Source of the DNA: Salinibacter pepae
GTDB taxonomy: Bacteria; Bacteroidota; Rhodothermia; Rhodothermales; Salinibacteraceae
Assembly (NCBI RefSeq): GCF_947077775.1
Contig: NZ_CAMTTE010000001.1
Coordinates: 744,001-808,000, forward strand
Length of the DNA: 64,000 nucleotides
Direction of reading: 5' to 3'
The translations under genes and the position numbers were made by a program. The notes beneath the pieces are model-generated. The model saw nothing but the letters and a program-made list of their open reading frames with translations. It was not told the origin of the DNA and ran no database searches. Below are positions 8,479-17,740 of this stretch, in pieces (position 1 is the first letter of the stretch; each line of letters starts with the position of its first letter).

Positions 8479-9093
8479 CTACTCGTGCGGATGGGCGCCC
8501 CGGACGAGGTGCCAGTGGTGGCGCTGATGATGCTGCCCGTAGGCCAGCAGGCCGATGTAGCCGAGTCCGCGAATTTTGTCGACCTCCCGCGGATTCGGGG
8601 TCGTGACGCGCAGAACGTAGGCGTCGCCGTCCTCAGTGACCGCCATCGTCCAGCCCGTCTCCTGGCGCAGCATGTGCGGGTGGGCGTCGAGCACCCGGTC
8701 GAGCGACGCACGGGCCGCCTCCTGTGTGGGCCGTACACGAAGGCGGACGCCCCCGTCGATGGGCGTCTGTGCCTCCACGGCCACGTCCATCGCCACGCGC
8801 TCCATGTCGAGCAGATGCCGGCGCAGGGCCGCCATGTCGACCCGGGACCAGTCCGTCGTTGAATCGGCTTCGAGCCGCCGGATCGCCTCCTGTACCGTCC
8901 CGAAGACAGACTGCCCTGGGGCCTGGAGTACGGGCGAGGGGGACGACATTGCGCCTCCCGAACCGTGATGCCGTCCCTGGCCGTGCTGCTGTGCCGAGGC
9001 GACCGGCCCAAAGAGAACCGGTCCGGCGACAAGAACGAGGACGGACATGCAGAACCGGAATGACGATGCGGTCATAAGGGATATCGGGTCCAT
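8479..9093 (-). CDS. Secreted hypothetical protein
   Basis: The 204-residue product has a hydrophobic signal segment (F-C-M-S-V-L-V-L-V-A-G-P-V-L-F) ending at VASAQQ. A His/Gly/Ser-rich spacer and a helical domain with regularly placed Arg and Leu follow. The start could be the ATG at 9093 or the one at 9075. The C-terminus is unusually His-rich (G-Q-H-H-Q-R-H-H-W-H-L-V-R-G-A-H-P-H-E), which could bind a metal ion; this is inference. It converges with the DUF2892 gene, with only 28 bp between the stops. I do not recognise a family. Confidence 0.7.
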   Translation of the reverse strand: MDPISLMTASSFRFCMSVLVLVAGPVLFGPVASAQQHGQGRHHGSGGAMSSPSPVLQAPGQSVFGTVQEAIRRLEADSTTDWSRVDMAALRRHLLDMERVAMDVAVEAQTPIDGGVRLRVRPTQEAARASLDRVLDAHPHMLRQETGWTMAVTEDGDAYVLRVTTPNPREVDKIRGLGYIGLLAYGQHHQRHHWHLVRGAHPHE

Positions 9094-9106
9094 TGGGACA
9101 GAGAGT

Positions 9107-9736
9107 CTACGAGGTAGACGGCCGGCCCCACACCAGACGCACCGTCGCCGCGGGGCCCCGGTGCATGCCCTCGTCGAGGGTCGGCTCGGCCGCCTCAAGA
9201 TGGTCGATGCCCGCCTCGGCGAAGTGGCCACGGAGCTCGTTGGCGGTGACCATCATGGCAGGATCGGGCGGGCCGCCGCTCGTGTAGCCGTCCGTGCGCT
9301 GCTCCGGACGAAACCACTCCGCCACGAGGCGCCCCTCGGGCCGCAAGCAGCGCTGAACGAGGCGGTACAGGCCCGGTCGCTCGTCGGCGGGAAGGTGGAG
9401 AAACGTGACGACGACCGCGTCCCAGGTCCGGGCGGGCGTCCACTCGCGCACATCGGCCTGGATCGCCTCAACCTCCACCCCGGCCTCCGTCGCGAGGCGT
9501 TCCGTCTTGCGGAGCCCCTCCACGGCGTAGTCAACCGCAGTGACCGTATGGCCCTCCCGGGCCAGATGCACGGCGTTGCGCCCCTCGCCCGCCCCAAGCA
9601 GGAGCACCTCGCCGGCCTCCGGCAGCCACGTCCGGGCGGCGCTCGCGACGAAGCGGTTTGGGGCCTCGCCGTACACGAACTCCTCGTTGGCAAAGCGGTC
9701 GTTCCAGAACGCAGCGGGCTTGGGCATGGCGGCCAT
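9107..9736 (-). CDS. Class I SAM-dependent methyltransferase (tellurite-resistance-like)
   Basis: A 209-residue enzyme beginning A-F-W-N-D-R-F-A-N-E-E-F-V-Y-G-E-A-P-N. This N-terminal signature belongs to a group of small methyltransferases related to TehB. Motif I is VLLLGAGEGRNAVHLA, followed by V-T-A-V-D-Y as the acidic end of beta 2 and a W-D-A-V-V-V-T-F motif IV. It should transfer a methyl group from S-adenosylmethionine to a small molecule or thiol-type acceptor; the acceptor is unknown. The gene ends 13 bp before the start of the secreted unknown at 9093, so the two may be co-transcribed leftward. Confidence 0.85.
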   Translation of the reverse strand: MAAMPKPAAFWNDRFANEEFVYGEAPNRFVASAARTWLPEAGEVLLLGAGEGRNAVHLAREGHTVTAVDYAVEGLRKTERLATEAGVEVEAIQADVREWTPARTWDAVVVTFLHLPADERPGLYRLVQRCLRPEGRLVAEWFRPEQRTDGYTSGGPPDPAMMVTANELRGHFAEAGIDHLEAAEPTLDEGMHRGPAATVRLVWGRPSTS

Positions 9737-9774
9737 TGACGGTTCGAATGTTGACGGGACAGCGCGAGAGAAGA

Positions 9775-10545
9775 CTACTTCTGGCTCAACGGCCTCGTCA
9801 CCGCCCCAAAGTTAATGCGATCGGCATCCTGGGCCATCACCCGGAGGCGCGTGGCGCCAGCCTCCGGCACGGAGACCGTCCCCGCGTACTCGTTGGTGGT
9901 GCCGGCGAACGCGAGCGGCGCCTCGGCCACGACGGCCCCGTCCCGAAGCAGCTGCGCGCGGATCGTGTACCCGTTCGCGTCCCACATCCCTCCCGGCTCC
10001 GTGGGGCACCCACACAGCATGCGCACCCGGGCCCGGACCGACAACTCCGCCCCCGGTTGGGGATCTGCCGACGAGGGCTTTAGCACCTCCACGATGAAGC
10101 CGTGCAGGGTGAGCGTAATGCCGTCGCCCGTGACGTCCTCCCCCGGCACGAGAAGCACCGTTTTCGAGGCCGTCTGCGTCGCCTGCGGGTAGTCGAGCGG
10201 CCCCTCGGCGGTGACGCGCACACGGGTCGGCTCGGTCAGGGCGAGGGTCGTTTCGTACTGGGCCGCGCCGGGCACGTCGTAAGTGGTTGCGCCGCGCTCG
10301 CGGGGCTGCCGCATGATCTTCTCGGTGCTGCCGGAGTCCCCCGTCTGGCGGCCCTCGGCGAGCACCTCTCCGGTGCGGGCGTGTTCGATCGTGATGCGGG
10401 CCCCGCCCACCGGGTCTTGAATGAGCTTGGCGTCGTTGGAAACGGCCCGGACCACCACCGTGGTGGGAACGGGCTCCTGTGCAACCGCCGGCGGAGCGAG
10501 CAGCAGCAAAAGGGGAACGATGGCAATCCACCGAAGACGATGCAT
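9775..10545 (-). CDS. Secreted hypothetical protein
   Basis: A 256-residue protein with a textbook Sec signal peptide: MHRLRWIAIVPLLLLLAPPAVAQ, cleavage after A-V-A or Q. The rest is rich in beta strands, with T-V-V-V-R-A-V-S-N-D-A-K and D-P-V-G-G-A-R-I-T-I-E near the start, and looks like two Ig-like or Big-type repeats. A pair of cysteines occurs in M-L-C-G-C-P-T-E-P. There is no catalytic signature. It is probably an envelope protein, and I cannot name a family. It lies upstream of the methyltransferase in the same direction. Confidence 0.75.
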   Translation of the reverse strand: MHRLRWIAIVPLLLLLAPPAVAQEPVPTTVVVRAVSNDAKLIQDPVGGARITIEHARTGEVLAEGRQTGDSGSTEKIMRQPRERGATTYDVPGAAQYETTLALTEPTRVRVTAEGPLDYPQATQTASKTVLLVPGEDVTGDGITLTLHGFIVEVLKPSSADPQPGAELSVRARVRMLCGCPTEPGGMWDANGYTIRAQLLRDGAVVAEAPLAFAGTTNEYAGTVSVPEAGATRLRVMAQDADRINFGAVTRPLSQK

Positions 10546-10767
10546 GGGCGGGGGATGGGACGTGGAACGGGGACGAAAAATCGTGGGCCCTCTATATCTG
10601 CGACTCGGGGAACCGATCCCACGCCGTCCGCTCCCCCCTCGCTTTGACGCGTGCTACAAGAATGCACTACGACCATGCCGGGAAAACTCCTACAACAATC
10701 CTGCTTGAAATATGTGAAATTTGTAACGCTTCCTTCCTCCCATTCATCAACCAGAGGCCGTTCAACC

Positions 10768-11523
10768 ATGGACCGCGTAGACGGAAAGTGTGCACTCATC
10801 ACAGGCGCCGGAAAGGGCATTGGCCGGGCCGTCGCCGAGCTCCTCGCCGAAGAGGGCGCCCAGGTCGCCATCACCGACATCGACGCGGAGGGCGGCGCGA
10901 CGACGGTCGACCGCATCACGGCGGCCGGGGGCGAGGCCGCGTTCTTTGAGCACGACGTGACCTCGGCGGGGGACTGGGAGCGCGTGGTCGACGCCGTGCA
11001 GGGCACGTTCGGCGGGCCGGACATCCTCGTCAACAACGCCGGCATCTACCACATCGAGCCGGTCGACGAAATGGACGTCGAGGACTGGAAGCACCTCATG
11101 GACATCAACGTCACTGGGGTCTTTCTGGGGCTGAAGCACTGTACGCCCCTCATGCGGGAGCAGGGCCAGGGCTCCGTCATCAACCTGTCGTCCGTGGCGG
11201 GCATTATCGGCCTGTCGGGACACACCTGTTACGGGGCAAGCAAGGGCGCGGTGCGCACCATGACAAAAGACGCGGCGATCGAGCTGGCGGGCACCGGCGT
11301 CCGGGTCAACTCGCTCCACCCGGCCTACATCGACACCCAGATGGCCGACTACGGGGCCGAGGTGCAGGGCGCCACGAAGGACGAGCTCGACGCCATGCAC
11401 CCGATCGGGCACATGGGCGAGCCGGAAGACGTGGCGTACGCGGTGCTCTACCTGGCGTCCGACGAGTCGAAGTTCATGACCGGCTCGGAAATGGTCCTCG
11501 ACGGCGGCCTCACGGCGCAGTAG
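10768..11523 (+). CDS. SDR family NAD(P)-dependent oxidoreductase
   Basis: A 251-residue classical short-chain dehydrogenase/reductase. The start is the ATG at 10768 (MDRVDGKCALITGAGKGIG); a longer open frame from 10651 lacks coding character. The cofactor motif TGAGKGIG, the N-N-A-G strand motif, the catalytic Ser in S-S-V-A-G, and the Tyr/Lys pair in C-Y-G-A-S-K are all present. An Asp after beta 2 (I-T-D-I-D) suggests NAD(H) preference. The C-terminal G-S-E-M-V-L-D-G-G is standard for 3-oxoacyl-ACP reductase/glucose dehydrogenase-like SDRs. The substrate cannot be set from sequence alone. Confidence 0.92.
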   Translation: MDRVDGKCALITGAGKGIGRAVAELLAEEGAQVAITDIDAEGGATTVDRITAAGGEAAFFEHDVTSAGDWERVVDAVQGTFGGPDILVNNAGIYHIEPVDEMDVEDWKHLMDINVTGVFLGLKHCTPLMREQGQGSVINLSSVAGIIGLSGHTCYGASKGAVRTMTKDAAIELAGTGVRVNSLHPAYIDTQMADYGAEVQGATKDELDAMHPIGHMGEPEDVAYAVLYLASDESKFMTGSEMVLDGGLTAQ

Positions 11524-11585
11524 TACGGCGGGACGGTCTCTTCCCCTTTCTCCTCTCGTTCTGTTCACAACTCTCCATCTACCCC

Positions 11586-12530
11586 ATGCTTTCCATTCGA
11601 CGCATTCTTTTTCCGACCGACTTCTCGGACGGGGCGAAGCGCGCCTTTCCCCAGGCCGCCCACCTGGCCGACTGGCACGACGCCGACCTTCACATCCTGA
11701 ACGTGACGGGGCGGCACCGCCACGACTACGAGGAGACGACAGCGAACTTTCCCATCGCCACCGACACGCTCACGAAGTGGCTGCGCCGCCCCGAAAAATC
11801 GGTGCGTGGCGCCAGCTGGCCGGACCTGGAGGCCCTCCCCATCACCCAGAAGCAGGTCGAGTCGGCCGAGCCCGCCGAGCGCATCCTGGCCTACGCCGAG
11901 GACGAGGCGATCGACCTGATCGTGATGGGCACGCACGGCCGCCGCGGGGTCGACCGCATGCTGTTCGGCAGCGTCACCGAAGAGGTGGTCCGCAAGGCCG
12001 CCTGCCCCACCCTTACGGTCCGGGCCGACACGGACGTGGCGCCGGACCAGGCCGTCCGCCGCGTGCTCGCCCCGGTCGACTTCTCCGACGCCTCCCGGTC
12101 GGCGGTCCGGCACGCGAAAGAGATTGCCCTCACCTACGGGGCGGAGATTGACCTTCTACACGTCGTGGAGGAGCCGTTCTACCCGCCGGCCTACGGCCTC
12201 GGCGAGACGGGCTTCCCCACCGATAAGGTGATCGGAAGCGTGGAAGACGAGCTTGCCGACCTGGCCCGGTCGGAGGTCGGCTACGAGCACGCGATGATCG
12301 AGGCCCGCACCGGCGTGCCGTCGCGCGAGATTCTCAACTACATCGACGAGAACGAGGTGGACCTCACCGTCATCGCCAGCCACGGGCGCACCGGCCTGGA
12401 CCGCATGCTAATCGGGAGCGTGGCCGAGCGGGTGGTCCGCCAGTCCCCCACGCCGGTGTTTGTCGCCAAGCCGGACCGCGCGTCGCTCGTGTCATCGGAC
12501 ACGGCGGAGGCCGCTGCGGCCCGCGACTAA
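11586..12530 (+). CDS. Universal stress protein with two Usp domains
   Basis: A 314-residue tandem UspA protein. Domain 1 (residues 1-150) begins I-R-R-I-L-F-P-T-D-F-S-D and ends with the nucleotide-binding signature GTHGRRGVDRMLFGSV. Domain 2 (about 155-300) begins R-V-L-A-P-V-D-F-S-D-A-S and has S-H-G-R-T-G-L-D-R-M-L-I-G-S-V. Both keep the G-x2-G-x9-G-S pattern of ATP-binding Usps. It starts 62 bp after the SDR gene and ends 40 bp before PEP synthase, so the three may form one transcript. Such proteins usually respond to energy or salt stress; the partner is unknown. Confidence 0.93.
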   Translation: MLSIRRILFPTDFSDGAKRAFPQAAHLADWHDADLHILNVTGRHRHDYEETTANFPIATDTLTKWLRRPEKSVRGASWPDLEALPITQKQVESAEPAERILAYAEDEAIDLIVMGTHGRRGVDRMLFGSVTEEVVRKAACPTLTVRADTDVAPDQAVRRVLAPVDFSDASRSAVRHAKEIALTYGAEIDLLHVVEEPFYPPAYGLGETGFPTDKVIGSVEDELADLARSEVGYEHAMIEARTGVPSREILNYIDENEVDLTVIASHGRTGLDRMLIGSVAERVVRQSPTPVFVAKPDRASLVSSDTAEAAAARD

Positions 12531-12570
12531 GGCCGGGCATGCCCCTTCGCCGCCCCGAAACAGCGCCCCG

Positions 12571-14973
12571 ATGCCCATGTCGCCCGCCCCCACGTTTGTG
12601 CGCCGCTTCGACACGCTGACCAACGACGACGTCCCGCTCGTCGGGGGCAAAAATGCGTCCCTCGGCGAAATGATTGGCGCGCTGAAGGACGAGGGCATTC
12701 GCGTGCCGGACGGCTTTGCCACGACGGCCGACGCCTACTGGCACTACCTCGACGCCAACGGGTTGGAGGCGGAGATCCGGGCGCAACTGGCGGCGCTCTC
12801 GGCCGGCGAGCAATCGCTGGCCGAGACGGGCGCGGCGATCCGCGAGCGGATCCGCGGCGGCACCGTTCCCAATGAGATGGCGAGCGCGGTCCGGGCGGCC
12901 TACCACGCGCTCAGTGCCGGCTACGACGCCGACGCGATCGACGTGGCGGCCCGCAGCAGCGCCACCGCCGAGGACCTGCCCGAGGCCAGCTTCGCCGGGC
13001 AGCAGGCAAGCTTCCTCAACGTGCGGGGCGACGAGGCGGTGCTGGACGCCTGCATAAACTGCTTTGCCTCCCTCTTCACCGACCGGGCCATCACGTACCG
13101 CGAGGAGCAGGGCTTCGACCACATGGAGGTGGCCCTGTCAGTGGGCCTCCAGAAAATGGTGCGGGCCGACAAGGCAGGTGTAATGTTTACCATCGACACC
13201 GAGAGCGGCTTCCCCGACAACGCCATCATCAACGCCGGCTGGGGGCTCGGGGAGACCGTGGTGAAGGGATCGATCAACCCGGACCAGTACACGGTCTACA
13301 AGCCCTTTTTGGAGGACGAGGCGCTTACGCCCATCGTCGGCAAGACGCGGGGCGACAAGGCCAAAAAGACCGTCTACGCCGAGAGGGACGGAGAGCCCAC
13401 GAAAACGGTCGAAACGACTGAAGAAGAGCGGAATGCCTTCGTCCTGTCCGACGACGAGATCCTCACGCTGGCCCGATGGGGCGCCCGAATCGAAGAGCAC
13501 TACGACCGCCCCATGGACATCGAGTGGGCACGCGACGGAGAGACCGAGGCGCTGTTCATCCTGCAGGCCCGGCCCGAGACGGTGCAGTCGCAGCGGGCCG
13601 CGAGCGTCCTGCGCACGTACCGGCTGCAGGAGACGGGCGAACGACTGGTGACGGGGCTCAGCATCGGCCAGTCGATCGCCGAGGGCGAGGTCCAGCTCAT
13701 CCACAGCGCGGACGAGATCGAGAACTTCGAGGAAGGGGGCATCCTGGTCACCGACATGACGGATCCGGACTGGGGGCCCATCCTGAAAAAGGCCGCGGGC
13801 ATTGTCACCAATCACGGCGGCCGCACCTCCCACGCCGCCATCGTGAGCCGAGAGCTCGGCATTCCGGCCGTCATCGGCACGGGGAACGCGACCGAGACGC
13901 TCACCGACGGGCAGGAGGTCACGCTCTCGTGTGTGGAAGGCACCGAGGGGGACGTCTACGAGGGCCTTCTGGAGTACGACACCACGGAGCTCGACCTGGG
14001 CGCGCTCCCGGAGACGGAGACCCGCATTATGCTCAACGTGGCCAGTCCGGCGGCGGCGCTCAACTGGTGGCGGCTGCCGACAGAGGGCATTGGGCTCACC
14101 CGGATGGAATACCTCGTCAACAACGTCATCGAGGTGCACCCGATGGCCCTCGTGGCCTTCGACCAGGTGGACGATGAGGCGGCCCGGGCCCGCATCGAGG
14201 AACGAACGCAGGGCTACGACGACAAGACCGAGTATTTTGTGGACCACTTGTCGCGCGGAGTCGGATCGATTGCTGCGACGCAGTATCCGCACCCGGTGCT
14301 CGTGCGCCTCAGCGACTTCAAGACGAACGAGTACGCCGACCTCATCGGCGGACAGGCCTTTGAGCCCCGCGAGGAGAACCCGATGCTCGGCTGGCGCGGC
14401 GCCTCCCGCTACTACAGCGACGAGTACCGGGACGGCTTTGCCCTAGAGTGTCGGGCCCTCAAGCGGGTGCGCGAGACGATGGGCTTCACGAACGTCGTGC
14501 TCATGATCCCCTTCTGCCGCACGCCCGCGGAGGCCGACCGGGTGCTCGACGTGATGGCCGAGAACGGCCTCAAGCGCGGCGAGAACGGCCTCGAAGTCTA
14601 CGTCATGGCCGAGATCCCCTCCAATGTCCTCCAGGCCGACGAATTTGCCGAACGGTTCGACGGGTTCTCGATCGGCACCAACGACCTGACGCAACTCGTG
14701 CTGGGGGTGGGGCGCGACGCGGAGCGGCTGTCTGACCTCTTCGACGAACGGAATCCGTCGGTCATCCGCATGGTTGCGGATCTGATCGAGCGGGCGCACG
14801 CGTCGGATCGGCCCGTCGGCATTTGCGGACAGGCCCCCAGTGATCATCCCGACTTCGCGGAGGTTCTGGTCGAGGCGGGGATCGACTCGATTTCCGTGAT
14901 TCCGGACAGCGTCGCCGACGTGATCCGGCAGGTGGCCCGCGCCGAGCAGGCCAGGCGCGACGCAGTTGGCTGA
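12571..14973 (+). CDS. ppsA: Phosphoenolpyruvate synthase
   Basis: An 800-residue PEP synthase (pyruvate, water dikinase), matching the family length. It converts pyruvate and ATP to PEP, AMP and phosphate for gluconeogenesis. The N-terminal ATP-grasp domain carries the G-G-K-N-A-S-L-G-E-M start and A-R-S-S-A-T-A-E-D-L-P-E-A-S-F-A-G-Q-Q motif. The swivelling domain has the phosphohistidine in G-G-R-T-S-H-A-A-I-V (His421). The C-terminal TIM barrel ends with the E-I-P-S-N-V and S-I-G-T-N-D-L-T-Q signatures and the C-G-Q-A-P-S-D active cysteine. The start at 12571 (MPMSPAP) is preferred over the upstream extension, which overlaps the Usp gene out of frame. Confidence 0.96.
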   Translation: MPMSPAPTFVRRFDTLTNDDVPLVGGKNASLGEMIGALKDEGIRVPDGFATTADAYWHYLDANGLEAEIRAQLAALSAGEQSLAETGAAIRERIRGGTVPNEMASAVRAAYHALSAGYDADAIDVAARSSATAEDLPEASFAGQQASFLNVRGDEAVLDACINCFASLFTDRAITYREEQGFDHMEVALSVGLQKMVRADKAGVMFTIDTESGFPDNAIINAGWGLGETVVKGSINPDQYTVYKPFLEDEALTPIVGKTRGDKAKKTVYAERDGEPTKTVETTEEERNAFVLSDDEILTLARWGARIEEHYDRPMDIEWARDGETEALFILQARPETVQSQRAASVLRTYRLQETGERLVTGLSIGQSIAEGEVQLIHSADEIENFEEGGILVTDMTDPDWGPILKKAAGIVTNHGGRTSHAAIVSRELGIPAVIGTGNATETLTDGQEVTLSCVEGTEGDVYEGLLEYDTTELDLGALPETETRIMLNVASPAAALNWWRLPTEGIGLTRMEYLVNNVIEVHPMALVAFDQVDDEAARARIEERTQGYDDKTEYFVDHLSRGVGSIAATQYPHPVLVRLSDFKTNEYADLIGGQAFEPREENPMLGWRGASRYYSDEYRDGFALECRALKRVRETMGFTNVVLMIPFCRTPAEADRVLDVMAENGLKRGENGLEVYVMAEIPSNVLQADEFAERFDGFSIGTNDLTQLVLGVGRDAERLSDLFDERNPSVIRMVADLIERAHASDRPVGICGQAPSDHPDFAEVLVEAGIDSISVIPDSVADVIRQVARAEQARRDAVG

Positions 14974-15012
14974 CGCCCGACGACGTGCTCGGCGCCAAGC
15001 CGTGGGCGGGGA

Positions 15013-15065
15013 TTGAGGGGGGGGACCGGTAGGTGCCGTCGGGGAGGCGATCACGCCCCCCTCAA
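15013..15065. terminator. Possible hairpin terminator after ppsA
   Basis: A perfect 10-base inverted repeat, TTGAGGGGGG at 15013-15022 and CCCCCCTCAA at 15056-15065, encloses 33 bases. It begins 39 bp after the ppsA stop. There is no T-tract, so it is either a strong GC hairpin stopping or protecting the ppsA transcript, or a chance structure in G-rich DNA. Confidence 0.35.
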
Positions 15066-15257
15066 ACCCATCCCGTCCCTTCCGCCTCGGCCCCGGGACG
15101 CGGAGCGCGAGGTGCATCGAGCCGACCGGGCGATCGCCCCCGTGATGGTCTGCCCGGGTCCTTTTCGACAAAAGCAATCGGCGGAAGGGGGGTCTACGAG
15201 GCCCTCAATCTGCGTCTCACCTCATTTTGGCTGGTTCGCCGCTGACCCACTGTTCCT

Positions 15258-16478
15258 GTGACCGATCGTCTGTACTGGTTTCTGGGCATCGTCGCCGTTG
15301 CCGCGGTCGGCATCACGGTGTACTGGCTCACCGCGTCGCCGACGGCGGCCGAGACGGTTCGGGTCCAAAAGCGGACGGTCGCTGAAGTGTACGTCGCCAC
15401 CGGTCGGGTCGAGGCGCCCCGCACCAGCAACCTGAGCGTCGACGTGGCCGGAACCGTCCGGCGGGTTGCCGCCGAGGAGGGAATGCGGGCCGAAGAGGGC
15501 GACCGCCTGGTCGAGCTCCACCGGCACGATGCCGAGCTGGCCGTTCGAAAGGCCCGGGCGCGTGTCAACATTCGTCGCAGCGAGCTCCAGGAGGTCAAGC
15601 GCGGCCCAACCGACGCGGACCTCCGGGCGGCCCAAGCCGAGATCAACCGGTTCGCCGCGCAACTCGCCCAGGCCGAGCGCGAGCGAAAGGATACGGAGGC
15701 GCTGTTCGAAGAGGAGATCGTGAGCGAACGGGAACGCGACCAGGCCCGCACCGCCGCCAAAGAAGCCCGCGCCCGGCTCAACAACGCCGAGGCGCGGCTC
15801 GACCGCCTTCGCGAGCGTCCACTCCCCGAGGAGCTTCGTGCCGCCCGTGCTCGGCTTGAGCAGGCAAACGTCGATCTCGAACACGCCCGGGACGACCTCG
15901 CCGAAACGACCCTTCGGGCACCATTCGATGGACTCGTGCTGGCGGTCAAGACGACGGAGGGAGAGCGCACAAGCCCGGGCCAGACCGTCGTCAGGATGGC
16001 CGACATGTCGAGTGCAGAGATCTACGCGGAGGTCGACGAGGACTACTTCGGCCGTCTCAGGTCCGGTCAGCCGGCGACGCTTCTGTTTCCGTCCATGCCC
16101 GAGAACACTTTCTCGGCGACGGTTCGTCGGGTCGGGCCCGAAATTGCGACCGACCGGGGCGTCGTGGGCGTGCACCTCGCTCCCGACGCGCTGCCGGACA
16201 GCGCCTTCCCCGGACTGACCGTCGACGCCAACATCGAGGTGGCCCGCCTCAAGGAGGCCCTGGCGGCCCCCACCGACGCCGTCGTCCGCGACCCGATGGG
16301 GGCCTACGTGCTGACGGCCGAGGGCGGCGAGGCCGTCCGCCGGGCCGTCGACGTCCGGGCTCGCGGGGAGGACTGGATGGCCCTCGAAGGGATTGAGGCC
16401 GGGACACGCGTCCTGCGAAACGCCGCCCGAGTTGACATCGGCCAGGCCGTCGCGCCGGCCGGGGGGGACGGATCGTGA
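15258..16478 (+). CDS. HlyD-family membrane fusion protein of an ABC exporter
   Basis: A 406-residue periplasmic adaptor starting at a GTG. It has one N-terminal membrane helix (residues 6-25), a biotinyl-lipoyl half (V-A-A-E-E-G-M-R-A-E-E-G-D-R-L-V), a very long charged coiled coil (about residues 85-215) and the second lipoyl half (L-R-A-P-F-D-G-L-V-L), then barrel domains. It is followed directly by an FtsX-type permease and an ATPase. This adaptor/permease/ATPase order is that of MacAB- or DevBCA-like exporters, which work with a TolC protein. No TolC gene is beside it. Confidence 0.9.
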   Translation: MTDRLYWFLGIVAVAAVGITVYWLTASPTAAETVRVQKRTVAEVYVATGRVEAPRTSNLSVDVAGTVRRVAAEEGMRAEEGDRLVELHRHDAELAVRKARARVNIRRSELQEVKRGPTDADLRAAQAEINRFAAQLAQAERERKDTEALFEEEIVSERERDQARTAAKEARARLNNAEARLDRLRERPLPEELRAARARLEQANVDLEHARDDLAETTLRAPFDGLVLAVKTTEGERTSPGQTVVRMADMSSAEIYAEVDEDYFGRLRSGQPATLLFPSMPENTFSATVRRVGPEIATDRGVVGVHLAPDALPDSAFPGLTVDANIEVARLKEALAAPTDAVVRDPMGAYVLTAEGGEAVRRAVDVRARGEDWMALEGIEAGTRVLRNAARVDIGQAVAPAGGDGS

Positions 16479-17740
16479 TGCCCGATCGCCTCTCCTGGAG
16501 CGTCGCCTGGCGCGGGCTCGTGCGCTCGAAGCGCCTGACCGCCCTGACGCTGGTCGTGCTGTCGGTGAGCGTCATCCTCGTCATCTTTCTGACGGCCCTG
16601 ATTGACGGGCTGGAGCGGGACCTCGTGGAGGAGACCACCGGGGCCATCGCCCACGTTCTCATCGAGCCCCGCGAGCGGGAGCCGCTCGCGCTATGGAATC
16701 GAGAGCAGCCCGCCGCGCCCGACGACGGGCTGCTCTACCTTGGCGAGCGGACGACGCTCACCAGCCAGAAGGGCGCCATCGACAACTGGACGCGCTGGAC
16801 CCGCCTCGTAGACCGGTTCGGTCCCGAGATTCAGGGCGTCTCGCCGGCGGCCGAGGGCCAGGGGTTCGTCATCCGCGGCGAGAAACGAGAGGCCGTTCGC
16901 CTTTACGGCATCGAGCCGCGCCGCTACGACCGCCTGGTGCCGATTCAGAAAAACCTCGTCGAGGGACGGTTCTACGAGCTCGGGCCCGGCGAAGTCGCAA
17001 TCGGATACAAGCTGGCCGAAACCATGGGCGTGGACACGGGCGATCGCCTGCAGGTGACCACATCGGCGGGCACGGGCCGCAGCATGCGGATCGTCGGCCT
17101 GTTCGACACGGGCTTCGGCGGGGTCGACAATGCGGCGGTCTTCATGCGGCTGGGAGACGGCCAGTCGCTGTTCGGCCTCGGGGCGTCGGTCAACGCCATC
17201 GGGGTCGAGGTCCACAATGTCTTTCAGGCCGATCGCGTGGCCGAGCAGCTTCAACGTCAGGTGCCCCACGCGGTCACCAGCTGGATCGCCGACAACGAAC
17301 GGCTCCTGCGCGCCCTCGAAGGACAAGGGCGCTCCAGCGACCTGATTATCTTCTTTACCGCCGTCGCTGCCGCCTTCGCCATCGCCAGCATTCTGATTGT
17401 GCTGGTGACCAACAAGCTCCCGGAGATCGGCATCCTGAAGGCCATGGGCGCAACCCGCCGCCAGATTCGGACCGTCTTCGCGCTGCAGGGCGCCTTGCTG
17501 TCACTGGTGGGAGGCATTCTCGGGGCGTCGGTCGGGGCGCTGACCGTCAAGCTGCTGTCGAAAATCGAAGGCCCACCGACCGCCAGCGGCCGCACAGAGC
17601 CGCTCTTCCCGTTCGAACTCAGCCCCGAACTGGTCGCGGGCACCGTCGTGGGGGCCGTGCTCATTGGCTTCGTCGCGTCGCTGGTGCCGGCACTCCGTGC
17701 CTCCGACGTCGATCCCATCGAGGTGATTCAAAATGGATGA
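16478..17740 (+). CDS. ABC transporter permease, FtsX/MacB type
   Basis: About 420 residues. The N-terminal helix (residues 19-40: T-L-V-V-L-S-V-S-V-I-L-V-I-F-L) is followed by a large periplasmic MacB-like core domain. Three more helices lie in the C-terminal third: I-I-F-F-T-A-V-A-A-A-F-A-I-A-S, the A-L-L-S-L-V-G-G-I-L-G-A-S segment, and the last hydrophobic stretch before P-A-L-R-A-S-D-V-D-P-I-E. That final motif is the usual ATPase-coupling end of FtsX permeases. The start ATG overlaps the HlyD stop (TGATG); a GTG three bases earlier is also possible. Confidence 0.92.
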   Translation: MPDRLSWSVAWRGLVRSKRLTALTLVVLSVSVILVIFLTALIDGLERDLVEETTGAIAHVLIEPREREPLALWNREQPAAPDDGLLYLGERTTLTSQKGAIDNWTRWTRLVDRFGPEIQGVSPAAEGQGFVIRGEKREAVRLYGIEPRRYDRLVPIQKNLVEGRFYELGPGEVAIGYKLAETMGVDTGDRLQVTTSAGTGRSMRIVGLFDTGFGGVDNAAVFMRLGDGQSLFGLGASVNAIGVEVHNVFQADRVAEQLQRQVPHAVTSWIADNERLLRALEGQGRSSDLIIFFTAVAAAFAIASILIVLVTNKLPEIGILKAMGATRRQIRTVFALQGALLSLVGGILGASVGALTVKLLSKIEGPPTASGRTEPLFPFELSPELVAGTVVGAVLIGFVASLVPALRASDVDPIEVIQNG

